Part shown: positions 44,895-54,696 of the stretch, in pieces
How positions within the stretch are numbered: position 1 is the stretch's first letter
Layout: every line of letters begins with the position of its first letter
Source: Guillardia theta CCMP2712
Lineage: Eukaryota; Cryptophyceae; Pyrenomonadales; Geminigeraceae
DNA length: 64,000 nt
NCBI RefSeq assembly: GCF_000315625.1
Contig: NW_005434620.1
Coordinates: 200,088 to 264,087, forward strand
Direction: 5' to 3'
Position numbers and translations under genes: made by a program
Notes under the pieces: model-generated
What the model was told of the DNA's origin: nothing
What the model saw: the letters and a program-made list of their open reading frames with translations, nothing else
The model's database searches: none

Positions 44895-45020
44895 GAGAGG
44901 ACGAGAGGACGAGAGGACGAGAGGACGAGAGGACGAGAGGACGAGAGGACGAGAGGACGAGAGGACGAGAGGACGAGAGGACGAGAGGACGAGAGGACGA
45001 GAGGACGAGAGGACGAGGAG
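44895..45020 (+). repeat. 8-base minisatellite (GAGGACGA)n
   Basis: About fifteen near-perfect copies. It occupies the interval between the C2-like/coiled-coil gene (5' side) and the channel gene (3' side). The neighbouring 45070-45330 is purine-rich without coding signal. Confidence 0.9.
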
Positions 45021-45547
45021 TAGGAGGGGTGCAGCAGCGTCGAAGGATGCGGGAAAGGGAGCTCCAGGTATTTTTAAGGTATTGGAACTTCGGGTAGGGA
45101 GGGCCGTTAAATCTGGGAGGGGAGGGGAAGGCAGGGGAGGGGAGAGGGAGGCAGGGGGAGGCAGTGGGGGGAGGGAGGAGTGGGAGGAGGACGGGGAGTA
45201 TGAGAGGAGTAGGGACAGGAAGGCAGGGAAGCGGGATGAAAGCAGATGTGGGAGCGAGAGGGAGAAGTGACAGAAGTTGTCACATAATGCAAGAGGACAA
45301 GAATGATGGAGGAGGATGCGAGGGAGGAGTCAGGCATGCAGCATGTAACATGCAGTATGTAGAATCTTTCAACAAGTCGTCAGATGGAGGAGCAATGCGT
45401 TGAAGTCCTCTTTCATTCTTAATGTAGCATGCTCTATGTACAACATCAAGACACACGATCTTGTTCGCAAGTCGCCTGTACGACTCTCCTCATCGACCTT
45501 GTATCCTGCTGGTCGTGAGCCCATGGAGCACAAGCATGAAGATGACT

Positions 45548-48500
45548 TCACCTGTGAACGAGGGAGGAGGAGACGGAGAAATCCTTGCGCCTTGACCCAT
45601 GAGAGTCACTCGACTCCGCCTGACGCAGGGACCTGTAGCTAGGACGATTGCTGCTGTTGCCATAGTCCTCGAAGATAGTGATCTCCGGGAGAGACGTGAT
45701 GTGCAACGAGTCCAACAAGCTCTCCTCTCCCTTCCTCTCCTCCTCCTGGTCTGCCATGAAAGTCAGGCGAGCTTGTCTTGTCACCGTATCCCTCACCTGA
45801 CTTCTCACCGTCTTCTTCTGTCTCGCTTGTGCTCTGTCCTCGCTCGTGTTGTGCCTCTACAACCCGAATCGCCGCTGACTCTCCTCGCTCGTTGTCATGT
45901 GGCCTTGTCCTCGTCTGCGTCTTGGGGTTGACTGGCTTGACGGCAGTTGACTTCTTGTCGCCTCCACCCGCATGTCTTGTTCCCTCTTTCTCCTCCGGCG
46001 ACTCCTTGACAGGAGAAGCGAGACTGGAACCCCTGCTGGGGGGACGGAGGCTGGTCTTGGGAGGAGGAGACTTTGCGATCTGGAACGAAGAAGGTTGCAA
46101 GAGGAAGGTTATGATGAGAAAGAAGGTGAGAGGAGAGGAGAGGTGAAGCTATAGTCTCTCACCTCCTGTACAGCTTTGAGGATCTCCGTCTTGAACCTCA
46201 CTAGCTGCTCGTTCATGGCGCGCATCTCACGCTGACAGCAGGAAATTGATTCGAAGGCGAGGAGGAGGGAGAGAAACAAGAGAAACATACCTGAGCGATG
46301 AAACTTCCTTTCTCTGAGTCCATTCTGAACGATCCCCTCATTCCTGAAGCGATGATGATTGATGGAACATATACAATTGAACAATCACCAGACGTTCCTT
46401 TGTTTTCGCGCTCGAAGAACAAGTTTTGACCGTAGAGATTGTTTGCTAGTCGTTTGCATCTGAACATGCTTCAGCAATCAACACCAACTCTGTCTGCAGC
46501 TTGCCTGTCCATCTCATGTGGGAACTCGTGCAACGCGAGGAGAAACTCTTTGCGCTCGAGGAAGAGGAGCTCGCAGCAGGCGCACGCCTGACCCTCTTTC
46601 GTCAAACCCTCAGGTCGAACCCTCTCCTCCTCCCTCCTCCCTCCTCCCTCCTCCCTCCTCCCTCCTCCCTCCTCCCTCCTCCCTCCTCCCTCCTCCCTCC
46701 TCCCTCCTCCTTCCTCCCTCCTCAGGACGTTCCTGCACATGATAAGGCCACTTGGTTTCCTCCATGAGCGCCTGTTCTCCCATGAGCTCTCCTTCCTCCT
46801 TGAAGCCAACCTCCAGCTCTCGTCAAGCTCAGCCCGGGCACGAGAAGCGGAGTACCTCGTAGAGAGAAACTTTCATGCTGCTCGCCTTCTGCTCTGCCGG
46901 CACCTCGTTGTTGCTCCACGCGTTCTTTGCGTCTGCCTTGTCGTCAGAGGCTGAGAGGTGAGGTGAGAAAATGTACGTGAGTAGTTGAGGAGCCGAACTT
47001 GTCCTCGAGCTAAGAGGTAAACTCCATCGCACTTGTCGCAAAACCGGTCAAAGTCACAAGATCGCGATGCGTTCTTCACCTTGTCATCTTTGAGTGCAAG
47101 CATGTCCTTGGAGACGCAGTAGATGGACTGATGGACTCGTCAACAAGCAGCACTCGCACACCTCCCAAGACCTGCACGACATTCGACAGACGTCGAACAC
47201 ACTCGCTATCCATGCCCTTCAACAAGATGATGAGGAGAAGAGCAAGCAGAGGAGCAGGAAGCGGCTCAGACGCTGCGATGGAGTCGAGGAGAAGAAAGGG
47301 GAACGGGCAGGGGGAGGAGCAACCTGAAAGTATGGCACACGAGAGACAAGAGCGATGGATCGAAAAAGAGCCTAAGGGAACAAAACGATGAGCGGTATGA
47401 CAATGATTGTCATAAGAAGGAGGGGGACATGAGGAGGAGGAGGAAAAGGAGAAGAATGACAGGAGCAGGAGCAGCAGGAGCAGGAGCAGGAGGAGCAGGA
47501 GGAGCAGGAGGAGGAGAGAGGAGGAGGATATTTTAAGAGCATTACCATGTTTGATTGTGCTCCATGGGACAAGCTCCCTGGACAACGATGAGGGTGAATT
47601 GCGATGAGACGTTCATACCAATGATCTCAGACTCGTCGAGAAGTTGATTGGTCTGCCATCGCCAAGCACACTGAGATGAGAGGAAGGAGTCAGCAAAACA
47701 AACAAAAAATCATGTGTGCTATGATGAAACAAGGCTTTCTCCTCAGCTCCAGCTCCTTCTCACCTGTTCCAGCAGCGATCGTTTCAACTCTTTCGGCAGA
47801 TTTCGAAACCTCGAGTAGTTGAGAATCCGCTGGAGCTGAGAAACAGGACGAGTTAGGACTGGTTCGCCCTATTCGACGCGAGTTAAGTCTGACGTACGAC
47901 GGACCTGAAGCTGAAACCTCGCGTTCTCACGGTTTCTGACGTGCATGAGGTCTGTGCAGACTGACAGTGCGTAGGTCTTGACGCCAACGAGTCAACTTGA
48001 CTTTGACAAGCCGCAACAGTCACCATGAACGCGACGCCCAACCATGTGACGAAGATGGAGTAGGAGACTTCGAGAGGAGATCTGAAAGCAGAAGCTGAGA
48101 AGAGCTGGGAAGGCGAGAGAAGAGAGCTGAGAAGAGCTGGGAAAGTGAGGGATCAGAAGCCTTTCACACCTGATGACCAAGTCGCCGTTGCCGAGTAGAC
48201 ACAAAACTTGCGAGGCGAACTTCAAAGCATGTGCGTACCTGAAAGAAGTCAAGATGCAAATGTGACGAGCTGCTAAGAAGAAGGAGAGGAAGTTGATCGA
48301 TGAAAGGAGACGGGAAATGGAGAGGACAAAGAAGAGGAAGGAAAACTGAGAACGGAGACGAGGAGGAGGAGTAGGAGGAGGAGGAGAGAGGGAAAAAGAG
48401 GAGGAGGAGAAAGAGGAAGAGAACTTTATCATGGGGTGTTGTGTCGACAGGTCGTTGAGCTCAAGCCACTAACTCTTCTGTCANNNNNNNNNNNNNNNNN

Positions 48501-50627
48501 NNNNNNNNNNNNNNNNNNNNNNNNNNNNNNNNNNNNNNNNNNNNNNNNNNNNNNNNNNNNNNNNNNNNNNNNNNNNNNNNNNNNNNNNNNNNNNNNNNNN
48601 NNNNNNNNNNNNNNNNNNNNNNNNNNNNNNNNNNNNNNNNNNNNNNNNNNNNNNNNNNNNNNNNNNNNNNNNNNNNNNNNNNNNNNNNNNNNNNNNNNNN
48701 NNNNNNNNNNNNNNNNNNNNNNNNNNNNNNNNNNNNNNCCTCCTCCTCCTCCGCCCTCCTCCTCCTCCTCCTCCTCCTCCTCCTCCTCCTCCTCCTCCTC
48801 CTCCTCCTCCTCCTCCTCTTCCTCCCTTCTCTTCTCTTCCCGCTATTCTTCTTCCCACTACTACTTCCCTTTCCCCGTTCCAATGCTCTCTTGCACCCGC
48901 TCCCCGTCCTCCCTGTCACCCCTCCTCCCCCTGCACCTGATCGAAGGGTCGGACAAGAACGCAAGCCCGCAAGCCACCCAGTGGCACATGATAATGTAGA
49001 CGGTAACCACCTGGAAGAGAAGGGCGAGAGCTCAGTACATGAGGAGCGAAACGGATGATCGACATGTCGACCAGCCGAGGAGGGCGATAACAGGAGCAGC
49101 AGCAGAAGCGACAGGAAACCATTCCGAAAGGAGGGGGGGAGAGGAGGAGGAGGAGGAGGAGGAGCACCAGCACCAGCCGGAGAAAGCACCTGGAGGTAGA
49201 TCCATCGCTGACGTATGTTGGTAGAGACTGTGCTGGCCTGCTCGTGGGATGAGTTTCAACTAGGGGACTCACATCCTGTCACGTAGAAGTTGTAGAGCTT
49301 GCGGAAGCGATAAATGCGAAGAGCCTTGCCTGTGAAGATAAAAAGGAGGAGAGGAGGAGAGAGAACAAGGAGGAGAGAGAAGAAGAAGGGAGAAGAAGGG
49401 AGAAGGAGGGAGAAGGAGGGAGAAGGAGGGGACAAAAGAAAAGTAGAAGTCAGTAACTTCATGATGAGTTGTTTCACCAAATATTCACCGAGTTTTGAAA
49501 GTTTGAAGAAACGAATGAGAGTCGTACTTGTGTTTTGCTGTTACGAGTTGTCAGCATGTGAAACTCTTCCCTTCCCTTTCAAGAGCCTCCTCTCCTCTCT
49601 TCTCCCCTCCCCTCCCATCCCATTGGCCTCTCCCCTCCCCTCCTCTCCTCTCCTCTCCTCTCCTCTCCCCTCCCATCCCATTCGCCTCTCCTCTCCCCTC
49701 CTCTCCTCTCCTCTCCTCTCCTCTCCTCTCCTCTCCCCTCCCATCCCATTCGCCTCTCCTCTCCCCTCCTCTCCTCTCCTCTCCTCTCCTCTCCTCTCCT
49801 CTCCTCTCCTCTCCTTTGCTTACATTGCTTTCCTTCGACTGAGTCGCTATGGACCACATGATGAGATCGATAGGGAGGGAGGACAGCATATCTAGAAGGA
49901 ACCAACCCTGAGAGCCGCCAACAGTCAGACAAAGAAGCAGATGTGCTCCATGTGTTCACCTGGATGTATGCTTTTGCAATGAGCAGCGGACGAGTTTCAA
50001 ACTGCTCAGAAAGGCGGGAAAGGAGCTGAAAATGTTTTTAGAGAGGAAGAAGCGGGGGAACGAGGAGGAGAAGGGGGCGGAGGAGAGAGAAAGGAGGAGA
50101 AAGACGTGAAGGAGGGATCAAGTGATCTTGTGGCTACTTGAACAGCATCTTGAGATGTCGGGTAAGCCATCCTAAATGTCAAGATGACATCGACAAAGAA
50201 CATCTAAAATTGAAAATAGAAATATCAGAAACTGCAACCGTTTTGCCGTCTCTCCGCCTTTACTCTCTTCTCCTCCTCCTCTCCTCTCCTCTCCTCTCCT
50301 CTCCTCTCCTCTCCTCTCCTCTCCTCTCCTCTCCTCTCCTCTCTCCTCTCCTCTCCTCTCCTCTCCTCTTCTCCACCAGTATCACCAAATCCATTAAAGT
50401 GTGCATGATGAACCACAGGTCGTCGATCGAGCAAGTTCCTCCGGCAATACGATACTCAATGACCGTTACTTGCTGTTCATTCACTTCATGTCATTTCATT
50501 TCCCTCTCAATCACACCATGATTGCATCATCATCACTATCACCATCACCACCACCACCACCACAATCATCATCATCATCATCATCATCTTCATCGTCATC
50601 ATCATCTTCATCATCATCATCTTCTTC

Positions 50628-50660
<33 letters not shown>

Positions 50661-52148
50661 GTCATCATCGTCATCATCATCATATCCATTATCATCATCG
50701 TCGTCGTCGTCATCATCATCTACATCGTCATCATTCATCTCATCTCAATCAATATCACAGTTTGCTGGATCGTTGGGTCCCTCTTGCACAGTTTCCTGGA
50801 AAGCGCATTCAGCCATCAACATCATCGATCGTTTTCCTCTTCCACTGACCTCAAGTCGAAACTTTGCTCTTGATCTTGTCGTCTGTTTGCAATCGTTTCA
50901 TTCATCTTCTTCCTCTTCATCTCACCAACTCACGTGAACACATAGGAAGGATTCAAGTTCTGCCCTGAGCCACTGAACGTCCCGGTGAGCGAACGGATGG
51001 GAGGGAAGGAGGAGATGGAGGAGAGACCTGTATGCCGAGGGAAGAAAGGAAGAACCGAAACTGATCTGATAGGGCATGCCGAAGACCTGAACACAGGGTT
51101 GAGGTGTGAGGACAAGAGGAGAAGAGAGGAAGAGGAGGAGGATGAAGAATGAAGAAGGATGAGCAAGCGAGGAAAGGAAGCTGGCAGGGAGCGAAGGGGC
51201 GAGCAGGAGCTCAGCTGGCACAGGACGAGGAGAATGAGGAGGTGGCGATACCGCGTAGAGGACGAGGAACATGATGAAAGCATCCCATGTCAGCTTCCAT
51301 CGTGCTCGAGGGTTGATGATGCCTGGAGGGAATCGAAACCATTCCTGGAGGAGGAGACGAGTTGAGGAAAGAAGATCTGAACATGCGAAGATGCTGCGAC
51401 AGAAAGCGAAGCAGCAAGGGCAGGTGAACCCAGGGTTTAGGTAGCAGACAATGACGATGAGTGAGGAGGAAGACAGGAAAGAAGCGTAAAGGGAGGAAGG
51501 AGAGGAAGAGGGAGAAGAAGAGGAGGGAGAGGAAGAAGTTGATTTACTTTGTTGTCTTCATCCTCGAAGTCAACGATCTGACGCCACAGTTGCTGGTCGA
51601 CACTGCAGGAACGAAGGCGGTAAAGGAGATGAGATGGTCAGAAACATCCAGAAACATGAGAAGACGAGGAGGAACACAGCGATTCGAGAAGGAAGGAAAA
51701 ACGATGACAGACAATAAGACATTACAATGGGAGGAGGCGAAAGAGAAGGAGAATGATGAAGAGAACGTTCAGGAGGTGGACGTGGAGGACGTGGAGAAGG
51801 AGGAGGACGTGGAGGACGTGGAGGACGTGGAGGACGTGGAGGAGGAGGAGGAGGAGGAGGAAGAGTTCTGCTCTTACTCTCTATGATTCAGACGGTTAAT
51901 CTCTTGCTCGTCCATGCACGAGAAGCAGCGAGAGATTGACTGATGAAATCTTGAACTCCTCTCTTCCTCTCTCTTCCTCTCACCTCCCTTCCCTTCCCTT
52001 CCCTTCCCTTCCCTTCCCTTTCCTTCCCTTCCCTTCCCTTCCCTTCCTCTCTTACCTGTCCAACGCCCTTTGAAGAAGTGGCTGACAGCTTTGACATGGA
52101 CGATTTGCGATCGTTGACGAACTTCCTGTAGTCTGCCCCGAGATCCAA
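45548..52148 (-). CDS. Voltage-gated cation channel with cyclic-nucleotide-binding domain (CNBD/KCNH/HCN/CNG class)
   Basis: Small minus-strand exons spell a whole channel. N-terminal exons: DYRKFVNDRKSSMSKLSA (52130), VDQQLWRQIVDFEDEDNK (51600). S1: FPPGIINPRARWKLTWDAFI then MFLVLYA (51340-51250), then VFGMPYQISFG. S2: MFFVDVILTFRMAYPTSQD (50200). RPLLIAKAYIQ then S3: GWFLLDMLSSLPIDLIMW (49900). S4: KALRIYRFRKLYNFYV (49320); linker NIRQRWIYLQ. S5: VVTVYIIMCHWVACGLAFLS (49005). Pore: ALKFASQVLCLLGNGDLVIR (48230), in phase with S6: SPLEVSYSIFVTWLGVAFMV. C-linker: RFRNLPKELKRSLLEQ and CAWRWQTNQLLDESEI. CNBD: FFKGMDSECVRRLSNVVQV, KCDGVYLLARGQVRLLN, GEQALMEETKWPYHV, CCELLFLERKEFLLAL. A Ser/Pro/Glu-rich tail ends at 45548. 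Gating by voltage and/or cyclic nucleotide is expected. The filter GNGD is unusual. Confidence 0.85.
46625..46715 (+). repeat. 7-base CCTCCCT minisatellite in a channel intron
   Basis: About thirteen copies of CTCCTCC/CCTCCCT separate the CNBD exon with MEETKWPYHV from the exon with ELLFLERKEF. The repeat lies wholly inside the intron. Confidence 0.8.
48484..48820. repeat. 255-base assembly gap beside a (TCC)n repeat in a channel intron
   Basis: N run 48484-48738 followed by about 25 TCC triplets. It lies between the S5 exon (about 48930) and the pore exon (48240). No channel segment is clearly missing, but a pore-turret exon could be hidden. Confidence 0.85.
49600..49820 (+). repeat. CTCTCCTCTC repeat with higher-order 57-70-base periodicity
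   Basis: TCCTC pentamers are interrupted three times by CCCATCCCATTSGCCTCTCC (S is C or G), giving a higher-order unit. The repeat is intronic, between the S3 and S4 exons of the channel gene. Confidence 0.8.
50270..50368 (+). repeat. (TCCTC)n pentanucleotide repeat in a channel intron
   Basis: About eighteen TCCTC copies between the exon DDLWFIMHTL and the S2 exon of the channel gene. Confidence 0.85.
50520..50745 (+). repeat. (TCA)n triplet repeat in a channel intron
   Basis: More than 60 TCA/TCG triplets, translating as poly-His, poly-Ser or poly-Ile in the three plus frames. It lies in the intron before the exon containing SIDDLWFIMHTLMD. It resembles the ATC-rich stretch at 315-430. 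Confidence 0.85.
51780..51862 (+). repeat. 9-base GTGGAGGAC minisatellite
   Basis: Several copies of GGACGTGGA pass into (GGA)n. It lies in an intron 5' of the S1 exon of the channel gene. Confidence 0.8.
51985..52060 (+). repeat. (CCCTT)n pentanucleotide repeat
   Basis: About fourteen copies of CCCTT with one variant, in the intron next to the exon DYRKFVNDRKSSM of the channel gene. Confidence 0.85.
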
Positions 52149-52371
52149 AACCTCCCTCCTGATGTTTCAAGTCAAAGTGACCAAGAAGAGATCCAGGAGG
52201 CAACAGAAAGGAGGCGGGAGCAACATGGAGCAACATGGAGGGAGGTGACAAGGGAAGAGGCAAGAAGATTGTTGATGAACCAAAAAATGCAGAGAGATAG
52301 TGGAGATGGAGGGGAGAGAGGAGGCAGATAGTGAGAAGGAGAGGAGGAGGCGGAGGTAGGAGATTATAGGG

Positions 52372-53860
52372 TCACCCGTGTTGCTTCGAGAAGTAGTCTA
52401 GAGTTGCCCGGCTCCTCGACTCCTCCTCGCTCAACGTTTTCTTCTCGGTCGTCCCAAGTTTTTGCACCATGGCAGAGTGAAATTCTTGCTCACAGCATCG
52501 GACAACCACAAAGAGTTTGGAGTACCTAGAACATCTTGCATCAATGGCTGACAGGACCAATGAAAAGAAAAAAAACATGTCAAAGACGCTCGAATCGATG
52601 GCTCTAACGCTGCGAACGTGGATATCCACGAAGTGAGCGTCTTCGTGTGGATCTGCTGAGCTGTAAAAGAAAAGCAAACGAACGGGGCAGGTCACTCGGT
52701 AAGTTTGCCATCTTCTTGGACGTTTTTCTCTGCTGTGAGAATTCAGCGTTCAACCCGATGCGTTCCCCTCTAGCGCCTTACATGACTTGCGGCAGCTGGT
52801 TGGTCGCCGGCAGCATCGAGGTGAGTGTAAGTGCAAGTGACCTGCAGGAGGAGCGATCAAGACAAGCAGGAGCAGAGCAGTCTCATCTTCCCACCTCCAG
52901 CATGGGGCGAGAGACTGTTTGACCGTGCAGATGCTGATCGTCGAGCCCGTTGTCCAGCACCGGGTTGAGGTTCAGCCTACCATGCGTCATTCTCGCAGGG
53001 CAGAGGAGGTGAAGATTGCCAGAGGTCCTTGCGCCTTTGAGGATACTGGGAAACAACTCCTGTGCTAGACAAGTGAGCAAAGGGAAAACAAGCAAAGTCG
53101 GTACAAGAACCGTGAAGGGATTCGATGGCTACCGATCCATTGAAAGCCTCCCTGTGATAGCATTCCTCCTACAAGGCACGGAGCGTCATGGCTGACGAGA
53201 ACGGCATCTGGCCTTCACATTCTGTTTGTCTGAAACGCCATAGATCGAGAAGTGAATCCTCTCGTTCATGATGTCACTCTGAATCCAGTTGTCAGACAAC
53301 GTATTTCTTTGTCGTACAAAACAGTCTCATACCCTCTTGATGCCGGCTCTGTACTTCTCATGACAAAACACTACAACAGCAAACACCGTCAATCAAACAT
53401 GATCGTGCGAACTGAGTGAGACGTCCACTCACCCATCGCGTATTGTTTCTTCCCACTCTCAGATCTTCCAAAGACTTTCAGCACTGAAACGTGAAAGGAG
53501 CATGAAAAGACTTCAGAGGTCAACAAACAGAGGATGGGTAGAAACGCTCACCAGGAGCAAGATGCTCCATATCTTCTGCATTCATCTTTTCCACGAGCTC
53601 ATCGATGGTCTCCATTCCTGACGGTGAAAGAGCAAGCAAGTCATCGAAACATTCTCAGTGTCACTCCGATCATTTCGTCACTCGTCACGCCGTGTCGCTT
53701 GCAAGCCGCTGAGCCTTCGATGATTCTCCTCTCTTCTCTCTCTCTCTCATTCACTCTCCTCGCTCCTAATCCTGTCCCTTCTTCCTCTCATGATCACCTG
53801 TGATGCCGCTGAATCGCCGACCCAGCATGGTACCCTTGATGTACCTAGTCAAACAAAACT
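52372..53860 (-). CDS. Series of small exons of an unrecognised protein
   Basis: Minus-strand segments bounded by plausible splice sites read: YIKGTMLGRRFSGIT (53840), GMETIDELVEKMNAEDMEHL (53615), VLKVFGRSESGKKQYAM (53480), VVFCHEKYRAGIKR (53375), IQSDIMNERIHFSIYGVSDK (53280), AVLVSHDAPCLVGGMLSQGG then FQWIG (53200), LNLNPVLDNGLDDQHLHGQ (52970), DPHEDAHFVDIHVRSVRAID (52650) and EQEFHSAMVQKLGTTEKKTL then SRATLDYFSKQH (52490-52380). Intron density and coding quality are convincing, but I match no family. It may be a separate gene whose 3' end lies near 52372. It may instead be the long N-terminal part of the channel gene, because spacing and strand allow both. Confidence 0.5.
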
Positions 53861-53879
53861 GCCACGAAAGGGGGCAACC

Positions 53880-54310
53880 CGGCCCGCGCCCGGTAAACTT
53901 GAATTGATAGGCTAGTAGGCCTGGTACTGAAGCCTGGCAGCTGGCAGGAGAGCTTAGGGTACTGAAGCCTGCGGCATTGAAGCCTGCGGCAGCTGGCAGG
54001 AGAGCTTAGGGTTTGGGCAGGAGAGCTTAGGGTACTGAAGCCTGCGGCAGCTTGGCACTGGGAGAGCTTAGGGTACTGAAGCCTGCGGCGGCAGCTGGCA
54101 GGAGAGCTTAGGGTACTGAAGCCTGGCAGCTTGTAGGGTACTGAAGGGCCTGGCAGCTGGCACCGGGAGAGCTTAGGCCCGTACTGAAGCCTGCGGCAGC
54201 TGGCAGGAGAGCTTAGGGTACATCCAAAAGAACCAGCGGTGACGCCAACTCAGTGATCTTGCAACTTGACAAGCCTGCCCGGGCGCGGCTGAAATGCCGC
54301 AGTGCCATCT
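53880..54310 (+). repeat. 37-base tandem repeat with GC-rich flank
   Basis: A unit of 37 bases, beginning GGTACTGAAGCCTGCGGCAG and ending CAGGAGAGCTTAG, recurs with truncations and variants about eight times (53918-54222). Flanks are GC-rich (GGCCCGCGCCCGG; CCTGCCCGGGCGCGGC). CCAACTCAGT and GCCGCAGTG at 54245-54305 also occur in the block at 32000-32470. No coding frame. Confidence 0.75.
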
Positions 54311-54344
54311 TCACTGAGGATGAGAATATAAGATATCACAGATC

Positions 54345-54415
54345 ATATCTTTATAATTATAAGGTATTATATATCTTTATATAATTATAAGGTATTATAT
54401 CATTTCTTTATAATT
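54345..54415 (+). repeat. AT-rich duplicated segment
   Basis: ATAATTATAAGGTATTATAT occurs twice, about 30 bases apart, with CTTTAT linkers. It is immediately 3' of the GC-rich tandem block, an abrupt composition change. The stretch 54416-54696 to the next start shows no gene. Confidence 0.7.
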
Positions 54416-54696
54416 TGACGGTCAGTTGCTCTTGCGACGGCCCGATGACGACCACTGGAAATGGAGGGAAAGGAGCAAACTGACCGCGCAGAAGCGGGAT
54501 GAGAGGCTGAGAGAGGAAGGAGGAAGCGATAAGCTCCTACTTGTTGGTGGGAGGAGAGCATTTGTATGAGAGAGCAGCCGTGTCGTTCTCGTTCAGGTGC
54601 TCGCACACGTGTTTGCTCTTGCAATCAGAAATGCTGTTTCGTTCCGGGCGCTGAACTTTTTCATCGCATGAAGGACTGACAGATCTCAGCAGGAAG

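Noticed and set aside
45778-46146. Plus-strand frame over the channel's 3' exons
   Set aside because: It is a shadow of the Ser/Pro/Glu-rich channel tail read on the other strand; it has no splice support or domain.
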